Origin: Caulobacteraceae bacterium
Lineage (GTDB): Bacteria > Pseudomonadota > Alphaproteobacteria > Caulobacterales > Aquidulcibacteraceae
Assembly (NCBI GenBank): GCA_009773335.1
Contig: WRPF01000056.1
Location: forward strand, 1 to 50,148
Length of the DNA stretch: 50,148 nt
Direction of reading: 5' to 3'
Below are positions 43,110 through 50,148 of the stretch, in pieces (position 1 is the stretch's first letter; each line of letters begins with the position of its first letter). The notes under the pieces were generated by a model. It worked only from the letters and a program-made list of their open reading frames with translations. It was not told where the DNA came from and did not search any database. The translations under genes and the position numbers were made by a program.

Positions 43110-44387
43110 CTACTGAACGTTTGCGGGCTCGTAGCGAGGCGCGAGCAACTGAATTCCAGCCACTGCGATCAGGTAGACCGAACCTGCAACGACGAAGATC
43201 GGCGTGTAGCTGCCAATCTGGTCCAGGATCTGGCCGACATACTTTGAAAACAACATGCCACCGATGGCTCCCACAGTGCCGCCGATACCGATCACGGAGC
43301 CGACGGCGTTGCGCGGAAAAACGTCGGAAGGCAGCGTATAGAGGTTGGCGGAGAACCCCTGATGCGCGGCCGTCGCCAATCCGATGACGGCCACCGCCGC
43401 CCAGAGACTGGAGATGTACTGCGCGCCGATGATCGGCAGCACGCACAGCGAGCAGATGAGCATCGTGAGCTTTCGGGCGCGCCCGACCGGCACGCCCTTC
43501 CCGATCAGGCGGGATGAATACCAGCCGCCCAGGATGCTGCCAGCGTCCGACATCAGGTAGACCACCACGAGCGGTGGTCCAAAGGTCTTGATGTCGAGGC
43601 CGTAGCGCTGGACGAGATAGCCGGGCAGCCAGAACAGGAAGAACCACCAGATCGGATCGATCAGGAACTTGCCCAGCGCGTAGGCCCATGTCTCGCGCGT
43701 GCGCAGGACGCGCGTCCACGGCGTCGCGGCGCCCTGGTCGGGAGGGTCCTGCCGGATATGCGCGAGTTCCGGCGAGTTGACGCGACGATGCCGGTCCGGA
43801 GACCGGTAGACGAGCAGCCACGCGGCGAGCCAGATGAAACTGACGATGCCGGTGAGAATGAAGGCCCACTGCCAGCCGTACGCGATCGTGATTGCGGGCA
43901 CGACGAGCGGCGTGACGATGGCGCCTATGTTGGAGCCTGCGTTGAAGATTCCGGTGGCGAACGCCCGCTCCTTGCGGGGAAACCACTCCGCCACCGCCTT
44001 TATTCCCGCAGGAAACACACCGGATTCGCCAAGGCCGAGCGCCACCCGTGTCCAGATGAACTGCGTCAGCGATCCGGCAAAGCCGTGCGCGATATGGGCG
44101 ATGTTCCAGATCGTGAACGCGACAGCGTAACCGATCTTTGCGCCCACCTTGTCCACAATGCGCCCGAAGGCGAGATAGCCTGCCGCATAAGCCGCCTGAA
44201 ACCAGAACACGATGTCTGCGTATTCGACTTCCGACCATCCGAATTCCTTGGACAGCGTCGGCTTGAGCACGCCCAGCATCTGGCGATCGACGTAGTTGAT
44301 GACGAGCCCGAAGAAGAGCAGCCCACAGATAACCCATCGAAACCGCGACGCGCGCGCCGCTTCGGAGTCAGTCGTCGAGGTTGTCAT
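43110..44387 (-). CDS. exuT: MFS transporter, hexuronate (ExuT-like) family
   Basis: A 425-residue 12-segment transporter with the ExuT/ACS look: INYVDRQMLGVLKPTLSKEFGWS, LGLGESGVFPAGIKAVAEWFPRKERAFATGIFNAGSN and the later segments. It should import glucuronate or galacturonate by proton symport. The start ATG 44387 overlaps the stop of the reductase gene. Its place in a uronate cluster supports the substrate. Confidence 0.9.
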   Translation of the reverse strand: MTTSTTDSEAARASRFRWVICGLLFFGLVINYVDRQMLGVLKPTLSKEFGWSEVEYADIVFWFQAAYAAGYLAFGRIVDKVGAKIGYAVAFTIWNIAHIAHGFAGSLTQFIWTRVALGLGESGVFPAGIKAVAEWFPRKERAFATGIFNAGSNIGAIVTPLVVPAITIAYGWQWAFILTGIVSFIWLAAWLLVYRSPDRHRRVNSPELAHIRQDPPDQGAATPWTRVLRTRETWAYALGKFLIDPIWWFFLFWLPGYLVQRYGLDIKTFGPPLVVVYLMSDAGSILGGWYSSRLIGKGVPVGRARKLTMLICSLCVLPIIGAQYISSLWAAVAVIGLATAAHQGFSANLYTLPSDVFPRNAVGSVIGIGGTVGAIGGMLFSKYVGQILDQIGSYTPIFVVAGSVYLIAVAGIQLLAPRYEPANVQ

Positions 44388-45916
44388 GTGGGCTCCCTGC
44401 CTTCCGGATATGTTTCCGGATTTGTGTATTCCTGAAAGTCGCGCAGCGTCGCGCCGCGCTCCAGATCGATGACCGCGCGATACCCCGCTTCCACGCCGCG
44501 CTGAAACCGCAAGGACCGCGCGAGTCCCTCCGGAAACACCTGACGCAGTGCGAGGAAGGCGCGAACGTCAGCCTCTGCGTCGCTGGTCCGCTTGCGCGCC
44601 ACACGTGTAAGCTCGTCAGCCAGCGGATCGGTCAGAACGCTATTGGCTCTGGTCATACGTACGACAAACCGCATCCACGCGGCGACGCCGAAACAGAGCC
44701 TGCCGACCGGGCGCCCGGACGCCTGGTTTTCCGTGATCGTCCCGAGCAGCCGAATGGGCAGCTTCTGGCTGCCATCCCAGGCGATCTGGGAGAGGTGGTG
44801 TGCGACCGAGGGATTTGCGAAGCGCTGCAGCAGCGACTTGCGATACACTGCCAGATCAAGCCCGTGAGTCGTCGCAAGGCACGGCGCGATTTCCTCCGCC
44901 ATCGTGCGTCCCACGAAGTCTGCGATATCCGGTCGCGCCATCGCCTGCGCGACGGTCGTCACGCCACACGCGAGTCCGACGTAGGCGAGAACGGAGTGCG
45001 CACCGTTCAGCATGCGAAGCTTGGCGCGTTCGTGCGCCGCTACGTCGGATGTCATCACGACGCCGACCGCTTCAAGGTCCGGAAACCGCGCGCTCACGTC
45101 GCGACCGATAACCCACGAGGCGAAGGCCTCGCGCTGGACCGGCCACGCGTCGCACACGCCGGTCTCTGCAGCGACTTTCTCCGCCAACGCCGCATCCGAC
45201 GCCGGCGTTATGGCGTCGACCATGGCGTTCGGAAACCGCACTTCATCGGCAATCCACCTGCCGAGATCTCGGTCGCCCCGGTCTGCAAATGAAACCACCG
45301 CTGCACGCAGCTTGTCGCCATTTGCGGGAAGGTTGTCGCAGCTGAGGACGTCGATCCCGACGCCCCCCCCGCGACGCCGCAGTTGTAGCGCGTGCGCCAG
45401 CAGGCCGACCGCGGTCGATGCGCTCGTGCTGGCTCCGTTCGCGGCGGCGGACAGGTCGCGGCGCACGCCCGGGTGGTCGAAATCCAGTTCGCCGTCGGGC
45501 GTGAGGCAATACCCCTTTTCCGTAATCGTCAGGGTCACAAGTTTTGTGGATGGCGCCGCGAGCCGCGCGAGGAATGCCGGATCCCGCGGTGGAAGCGTTT
45601 CACGGATGGCGCCAATGACCCGGTAGTCCGGCGCTTCGTCCAGCAACGCCAGCGTGTACAGGCCGTCCTGAACATGCAGCCCCGCCGCCGTCGCACTGGA
45701 GTTCATGGACGTCGCGCAGATACCCCAAGAGGGATCGCGCGCGAGCAGGCGATCGAAATAGTCGGCCTGGTGTGCCCGATGAAATGCCCCGAGCCCGATG
45801 TGCGCCACGCCAACGGAGACCGAGTCCAGCGCATATGGCGGGACAGCCACGCGTCGTCGATCGATCGTGGCGAGTGTTTTCGCGCGAAGCGCCGGAAGCG
45901 ATGCGGAGATCGTCAA
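44384..45916 (-). CDS. uxuB: Mannitol/fructuronate-type dehydrogenase (UxuB-like)
   Basis: A 510-residue dehydrogenase of the mannitol dehydrogenase/UxuB family. GAFHRAHQADYF is the family's N-terminal signature; NGAHSVLAYVG and the Lys-containing segment earlier (ITEKGYCLT) are also present. It starts at TTG 45916, overlapping the uxaA stop (TTGA), with GGAG 7 bases upstream. Expected role: reduction of fructuronate to mannonate. Its pairing with an altronate dehydratase is unusual (see findings). Substrate uncertain. Confidence 0.85.
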   Translation of the reverse strand: MTISASLPALRAKTLATIDRRRVAVPPYALDSVSVGVAHIGLGAFHRAHQADYFDRLLARDPSWGICATSMNSSATAAGLHVQDGLYTLALLDEAPDYRVIGAIRETLPPRDPAFLARLAAPSTKLVTLTITEKGYCLTPDGELDFDHPGVRRDLSAAANGASTSASTAVGLLAHALQLRRRGGGVGIDVLSCDNLPANGDKLRAAVVSFADRGDRDLGRWIADEVRFPNAMVDAITPASDAALAEKVAAETGVCDAWPVQREAFASWVIGRDVSARFPDLEAVGVVMTSDVAAHERAKLRMLNGAHSVLAYVGLACGVTTVAQAMARPDIADFVGRTMAEEIAPCLATTHGLDLAVYRKSLLQRFANPSVAHHLSQIAWDGSQKLPIRLLGTITENQASGRPVGRLCFGVAAWMRFVVRMTRANSVLTDPLADELTRVARKRTSDAEADVRAFLALRQVFPEGLARSLRFQRGVEAGYRAVIDLERGATLRDFQEYTNPETYPEGREPT

Positions 45917-47418
45917 AGCGTCACTCCGCGTTTCCAGATCGCGATCGAGCGCTCGCCGTTCGCCTCGTTGCGTGCGGGCCGACCGCTGGCGATAGCGAGA
46001 ACATCGGCGACCAGTGCGTCCTCCGTCTGCCAGCGAGGACGGCCTTCCAACAGGACGCCGGCGTCGAAGTCGATCCATTGCGGCTTGCGCTGCGCAAGCA
46101 CGGAATTCGAGGAGATCTTGATCGTCGGCGCCGGAAAGCCAAGCGGCGTTCCCCTGCCGGTCGTGAACAGCACGATCGTGGCGCCTGCCGCGACGAGCGC
46201 CGTGCCCGAGACCGCGTCATTGCCGGGCGCTTCGAGCACCGTAACGCCCGCGCGCCGCCAACTCTCGCCATAGCGGATGGAGTCCGTCACAGTCGCAGCG
46301 CCGGCTTTCTGCACCGCGCCAAGGGATTTTTCCTCAAGCGTCGTGATCCCACCGGCATGATTTCCTGGCGACGGATTTTCGTAGACGGGCTGCCCGTTGT
46401 CGAGAAAGTGTTGCTTGAAGCGATTTATCATCGTCGCGAGCGAGTTGAAGACCTCCCTCGAACCGGCGCGCTCCAGGAGGATGTGCTCGGCGCCGAACAT
46501 CTCGGGAATTTCTGTAAGTATGGCCGTTCCGCCTGCGGCGACGATACGGTCCGCCACGCCGCCGACGAGCGGATTCGCCGTCAATCCGCTGAACCCGTCC
46601 GAACCGCCACACTTGAGGCCAAGCACCAGATCCTCGGCGCCGCATGTCGTGCGCACATCGCGCGCCGCCTGTTCGACGAGCGTATCGATCGCGCGCAGGC
46701 CCGCTTCCTGCTCGTCCGTTTCCGACTGCGCACGCACGCACCGCACGCGCGCAGGGTCAAGCCGCGGCGCTGCCGCGAGCAAGGCATCCAGCTGATTCGA
46801 CTCGCAGCCGAGCCCCACGAGCAGCACACCGCCCGCATTGGGATGACTTGCAAGCGCGGCAAGAATGTTGCGCGTCCCCGACAGGTCATCCCCGAGTTGC
46901 GAACAGCCGAACGGATGCGTGATGGCGTGAATGCCATCGACACGGTCTGCATGGCGGACTGACGCCCGTTGCGCGATCCGCATGCAAACATTGGCGACGC
47001 ATCCGACGGTTGCAATCACCCAGATCTCGTTACGGACGCCGACACGGCCATCCGCCCTGCGGTACCCCTCGAAACTGCCCGCAAGCGCATGGAAACGCGC
47101 GCGCGTCTCCGCACGCGGTGCGAAAACGTAGTCATCAATGCCGGAAAGGTTCGTCGCCAGATTGTGGAGGTGAACGTGCGCGCCGGGATCGACCGGCTCG
47201 GTCGCGTGCCCGATCGGCGCGCCATACTTGATGACCGCTTCGCCTTTCTCGTGGCGCGCGAGCGCGATCTTGTGACCACGCGCTACAGGTCCGCGAAGCG
47301 TGACGGCTTCGCCGCCGACGGAGATGGCGGCCCCCGGCTCAAGGTCGCGCAACGCCACGGCGACCGTGTCGCGCGCCGAGACGATCAGCGCATCCGGGAT
47401 CGCCGTCGCGACTATCAT
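45913..47418 (-). CDS. uxaA: Altronate dehydratase
   Basis: A 501-residue protein fitting E. coli UxaA in length: an N-terminal SAF domain (TVAVALRDLEPGAAI, VARGHKIALARHEKGEAVIKYG) and a C-terminal UxaA domain (HPFGCSQLGDD, GLGCESNQ, LGLKCGGSDGFSG, GNHAGGITTLEEKSLGAVQKAG). ATG 47418 is chosen because AGGA lies 5 bases upstream and GGAGGGAGG just before it, and because family members begin there; ATG 47520 is in frame. Converts altronate to 2-keto-3-deoxygluconate. Divergent from uxaC. Confidence 0.93.
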   Translation of the reverse strand: MIVATAIPDALIVSARDTVAVALRDLEPGAAISVGGEAVTLRGPVARGHKIALARHEKGEAVIKYGAPIGHATEPVDPGAHVHLHNLATNLSGIDDYVFAPRAETRARFHALAGSFEGYRRADGRVGVRNEIWVIATVGCVANVCMRIAQRASVRHADRVDGIHAITHPFGCSQLGDDLSGTRNILAALASHPNAGGVLLVGLGCESNQLDALLAAAPRLDPARVRCVRAQSETDEQEAGLRAIDTLVEQAARDVRTTCGAEDLVLGLKCGGSDGFSGLTANPLVGGVADRIVAAGGTAILTEIPEMFGAEHILLERAGSREVFNSLATMINRFKQHFLDNGQPVYENPSPGNHAGGITTLEEKSLGAVQKAGAATVTDSIRYGESWRRAGVTVLEAPGNDAVSGTALVAAGATIVLFTTGRGTPLGFPAPTIKISSNSVLAQRKPQWIDFDAGVLLEGRPRWQTEDALVADVLAIASGRPARNEANGERSIAIWKRGVTL

Positions 47419-47505
47419 GCCAATCCTGCCTCCCTCCCGGACCTTCAGCCAGCGCCCCGCGCACGGGGTCGCCTGAGGCGCGGCGGCCTCGCCCTTTTCT
47501 TTCAA

Positions 47506-47519
47506 GGTAACCGGTGTCA
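47506..47519. promoter_or_regulatory. LacI-type operator-like site GGTAACCGGTGTCA
   Basis: An imperfect palindrome centred on CCGG with outer TT/AA pairs. The same 14 bases recur exactly at 49939-49952. It lies in the uxaA-uxaC divergent gap, 87 bases before the chosen uxaA start. Its form (CG centre, ACCGGT core) fits LacI-family sugar-acid regulators. The regulator gene is not in the window. Confidence 0.6.
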
Positions 47520-47528
47520 TGAATTGTG

Positions 47529-47540
47529 CAAGACGTCTTG
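47529..47540. promoter_or_regulatory. Perfect palindrome CAAGACGTCTTG
   Basis: A perfect 12-base palindrome 29 bases before uxaC. It could be a second operator or half of a GntR-type site. It has no exact copy in the second cluster promoter, where only TTGCGCAA is nearby. Confidence 0.45.
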
Positions 47541-47568
47541 ATCGCATTCCTGAAGCCCCGGACACCCA

Positions 47569-48990
47569 ATGCCCGCCCCCCTTGTCCTGAACGACGACCG
47601 CCTCCTGCCGTCTGCACCGGAACAGCGCGCCGTCGCGCGCGAGCTGTATGCGTCGGTCCGGCGCCTGCCGATCATCAGTCCGCACGGCCATACCGACCCG
47701 CGCTGGTTCGCGGCCAACCTATCGTTCGGAACGCCGACCGAACTGCTGCTGGCGCCCGATCACTACCTCTACCGGATGCTCCACAGTCAGGGCCTGCGTC
47801 TGGAGGATCTGGGAATCGCCTCGAAGGCCGGCGCACCGACGGTCGATCCGCGCAACGCATGGCGGTTGTTTGCGGCGCACTATCATCTGTTCCGCGGCAC
47901 GCCTTCGCGCATGTGGCTCGATTGCGTCTTCGCGGACGTCTTTGGACTCGCGGTGCGGCTCGATGCGGGAACCGCCGATCACTATTATGATGTGATCGAC
48001 GCGGCGCTGAAGACGCCTGCATTCCGCCCGCGCGCCTTGTTCGATCGCTTCGACATCGAGGTGCTGGCGACGACGGAATCTCCAGTCGATTCACTCGAAC
48101 ACCACATTGCCATTCGCAACTCAGATTGGAACGGCCGCGTCGTGTCGGCGTATCGCCCCGACCCGATCGTCGATCCCGATCACGAGGACTTCCAGAACGC
48201 GCTCGACCGCTTCGGCGAGATGACAGGGGAAGATACGCGCTCCTGGAACGGCTATCTCGCCGCCCATCGCAGACGGCGCGCGGACTTCGCCGCAGTGGGG
48301 TCGACATCGACCGACCACGGCCACCCGACGGCCGCGACCGCCGACCTGTCGCGAACGGCGGCGGAAAACCTGTTCCAGCGCATTTCCTCCGGTCGCGGCG
48401 ACAGCGCCGACCACGAACTTTTTCGGGCCCTGATGCTGACCGAAATGGCGGCCATGAGTCTGGACGACGGGCTTGTGCTACAGATTCACCCCGGCGCGTT
48501 CCGCAATCACAACGCCCCGCTGTTCGACGGGTTCGGGCGCGACAAGGGCGCCGACATCCCGACCCGGACTGACTACGTGCGCGCGCTCAAGCCGCTCCTC
48601 GACAGGTTCGGGTGCGAACCGCGTCTTTCGATCATCGTCTTCACGCTGGATGAGACGACCTACGCACGTGAACTGGCGCCGCTCGCCGGACACTACCCTG
48701 CGCTCAAACTCGGGCCCGCCTGGTGGTTTCACGACAGCCCGGAAGGCATGCGGCGCTTCCGCGAACAGACGACAGAGACCGCCGGCTTCTACAATACCGT
48801 AGGGTTCAACGACGATACGCGCGCCTTCCTTTCGATCCCGGCGCGTCATGACGTGGCGCGTCGCGTCGATTGCGCTTTTCTCGCACGCCTTGTCGCCGAA
48901 CACCGGCTGGAGATCGATGAGGCGCACGAGGTTGCGGTAGATCTGGCCTACAGGCTTGCAAAATCAGCCTACAAGTTCGACAGAGCGTGA
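47569..48990 (+). CDS. uxaC: Glucuronate/galacturonate isomerase
   Basis: A 473-residue enzyme of the amidohydrolase fold that converts glucuronate to fructuronate and galacturonate to tagaturonate. Motifs: ISPHGHTDPRWFA near the N-terminus (metal-binding His pair), FDRFDIEVLATTESP, LVLQIHPGAFRNHN, and KLGPAWWFHDSPEGM. ATG 47569 begins MPAPLVLNDDRLLP. It is divergent from uxaA and convergent with the hydratase gene. Confidence 0.95.
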   Translation: MPAPLVLNDDRLLPSAPEQRAVARELYASVRRLPIISPHGHTDPRWFAANLSFGTPTELLLAPDHYLYRMLHSQGLRLEDLGIASKAGAPTVDPRNAWRLFAAHYHLFRGTPSRMWLDCVFADVFGLAVRLDAGTADHYYDVIDAALKTPAFRPRALFDRFDIEVLATTESPVDSLEHHIAIRNSDWNGRVVSAYRPDPIVDPDHEDFQNALDRFGEMTGEDTRSWNGYLAAHRRRRADFAAVGSTSTDHGHPTAATADLSRTAAENLFQRISSGRGDSADHELFRALMLTEMAAMSLDDGLVLQIHPGAFRNHNAPLFDGFGRDKGADIPTRTDYVRALKPLLDRFGCEPRLSIIVFTLDETTYARELAPLAGHYPALKLGPAWWFHDSPEGMRRFREQTTETAGFYNTVGFNDDTRAFLSIPARHDVARRVDCAFLARLVAEHRLEIDEAHEVAVDLAYRLAKSAYKFDRA

Positions 48991-49000
48991 GCCGGAGGAC

Positions 49001-49819
49001 TTACGGTGCGTTTGAAATGGCTCGCGAGGTTGCCCTGCAGGCGATCACGCCGAGCGCGCCGAATGTGCAACGCGCGGTCTGACCGACGCGAATGTCGTGC
49101 ACGCCAGTGAGAGCGCCGGTCGAGATCAGCGAGCCTGCGCGCAGCGGGCGCCCGCGCGCCGCCAGATGCATCAGGAGAAAACGCAGACTTTCCACCGGTC
49201 CGTCGGCAAATGGAGCAGGACTCCCCTCGCCGACGACGACGCCATCAATTGCGGTCACGCAAGTCAGGTCTTCGAGCGCGTTGCGCCAATCCGCCAATAC
49301 TGGCCCCAGGACAAGCCCGGCGTTGTTGCCGAAATCCGACACCACGACCGTAGCGCCCAGATCGTTGATCGCAGCGAGCGGCGAACCGGCCGTCTCAACG
49401 CCGATATGCGCGGCCGCAACCATCTCGCAAGCTTCCTCAAGGGTCCAGTCGCGCTTGTCGGCCGGTGCGTCGCGCGCGCAGCGGAACACGATCTCTGCTT
49501 CGGCCGCAGCAAATCCGCCGCGATAGATGGGGAATTCGACCGTCTGTTCTGATTTCGCAATCCAGATGCTGCGACGGAATATGGGGCCGGAAAGGCGCAC
49601 CGCACCAAGACGTTCGACCTGATCGGCTGGGACGCGTCCTATCTTCCAGCCGCCTATCTCGTCGGGCCATGAGGCGATAGCGTGCTCCTGAACAGCATAC
49701 CCTCCCGCCAGATCAGCAGGAATCGCGCCCGGATAATCCGGCAACGCGCGACCGGCGAGGCGGGCTTCAACAAACCGCGCCGCGATCGCCCGCGGGTCAT
49801 TTTCGACGAGGTTCGACAT
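49001..49819 (-). CDS. Fumarylacetoacetase/2-keto-4-pentenoate hydratase-family protein
   Basis: A 272-residue protein with the metal-binding acidic cluster style of the family: AEAEIVFRCARDAPAD and, later, HIGVETAGSPL. The start ATG 49819 (MSNLVENDPRAIAAR) follows AAAGGAA. Related proteins hydrate or cleave 2-keto acids; here a uronate-derived keto acid is plausible. It is reached by the second 14-base operator. Confidence 0.8.
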   Translation of the reverse strand: MSNLVENDPRAIAARFVEARLAGRALPDYPGAIPADLAGGYAVQEHAIASWPDEIGGWKIGRVPADQVERLGAVRLSGPIFRRSIWIAKSEQTVEFPIYRGGFAAAEAEIVFRCARDAPADKRDWTLEEACEMVAAAHIGVETAGSPLAAINDLGATVVVSDFGNNAGLVLGPVLADWRNALEDLTCVTAIDGVVVGEGSPAPFADGPVESLRFLLMHLAARGRPLRAGSLISTGALTGVHDIRVGQTARCTFGALGVIACRATSRAISNAP

Positions 49820-49938
49820 GGTTCCTTTCTCGCATCGGCGCCCTGAAAGGACAGCGATCCAACGTGCACGGTCCGGAGCCCGGAGGCAGGGCGTCGCCAC
49901 GCCAGAACCTGGCGCCGACGCGAAATCTTGCGCAATTT

Positions 49939-49952
49939 GGTAACCGGTGTCA
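49939..49952. promoter_or_regulatory. Second copy of the operator-like site GGTAACCGGTGTCA
   Basis: Identical to 47506-47519, in the divergent gap between the hydratase-like gene (starts 49819) and the secreted protein (starts 50008). TTGCGCAA lies at 49928-49935 beside it. This ties the two promoter regions to one regulator. Confidence 0.6.
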
Positions 49953-50007
49953 AATGTTCGCACGCAAGTGTGGCCGCCCATCGGCGCCGCCCGCCGGAGA
50001 CAGAGCG

Positions 50008-50148
50008 ATGGACCAGCCCTTCGTAAGAGTAGCCGTTCGTTTTCTGGCCGTTGCGGCCGTCGTGCTGGGCCTCGCGTCCGGAGACGGCGCCAGGGCTGGC
50101 GGCCGCGACGAGGCCCCGGCTGCTGCGGCCGCGCCGGCGCCGGTCCTG
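50008..50148 (+). CDS. Secreted protein, N-terminal part only (cut by the right edge)
   Basis: From ATG 50008 after GGAGA; 47 residues are visible. It has a signal peptide (VAVRFLAVAAVVLGLASGDGARA) and then an Ala/Pro-rich stretch. It is divergent from the hydratase gene, beside the shared operator, so a secreted pectin- or uronan-degrading enzyme is a reasonable guess, unproven from the visible part. Confidence 0.55.
   Translation, partial: MDQPFVRVAVRFLAVAAVVLGLASGDGARAGGRDEAPAAAAAPAPVL

Noticed and set aside
1-50148. tRNA, rRNA, CRISPR array, intact insertion sequence
   Set aside because: None was seen by reading; only short palindromic repeats are present, with no regularly spaced repeats or transposase genes.

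Overview
The window is high-GC and reads as an alphaproteobacterial chromosome, most likely order Caulobacterales (Hyphomonadaceae-like). The reasons are gene order and style: a dxs-ispA-xseB isoprenoid block, rpsF-rpsR-rplI near dnaB-alr, radA-cvpA-purF-SDR, and panB-(YfgM-like)-bamB-der, with many 1-8 base start/stop overlaps and a CtrA-like box. This placement is inferred from layout and motifs, not from a search.

Region by region. 1-2250: a two-component system (kinase cut by the left edge, OmpR-type regulator) divergent from a secreted EF-hand protein that ends in a clear terminator. 2259-4058: two uncharacterised genes, one TPR-like. 4176-8697: a defence-like island with (i) a retron whose reverse transcriptase is fused to a TIR domain, preceded by a candidate msr-msd RNA; (ii) about 0.8 kb of palindromic, decayed DNA that ends in a diverged second copy of the RT-TIR tail; and (iii) an AT-richer three-gene operon (predicted winged-helix/nuclease, ParA-type ATPase, unknown small protein). 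8750-12101: dxs, ispA, xseB. 12167-16741: exonuclease, a divergent pair of citrate synthase homologues (one with a DNA-binding head), a histidine phosphatase and a deacetylase-family enzyme. 16787-24244: accessory genes (acetyltransferases, SDR enzymes, sterol desaturase-like protein, small unknowns) separated by dispersed repeats. 24372-35889: ribosomal and replication block, interrupted by a toxin-antitoxin pair, with a dnaB reading frame broken by an apparent internal deletion; then alr, an Mla-type ABC transporter pair, hlyIII-like, radA, cvpA, purF and an SDR. 35896-42838: der, bamB, YfgM-like, panB, a sigma-factor operon with a 26-residue ORF at its head, an ArsC/Spx-like reductase and thpR. 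43110-50148: hexuronate utilisation (MFS transporter, UxuB-like reductase, UxaA, UxaC, a hydratase-like protein, a cut-off secreted protein), with an identical 14-base operator-like sequence in both divergent promoter regions.

The most notable signals are the retron candidate, in which the 3' arm of the outer stem contains the RT ribosome-binding site and start codon; the unrecognised nuclease/ParA/small-protein operon beside it; the broken dnaB; and the shared hexuronate operator. No tRNA, rRNA, CRISPR array or intact insertion sequence was seen.
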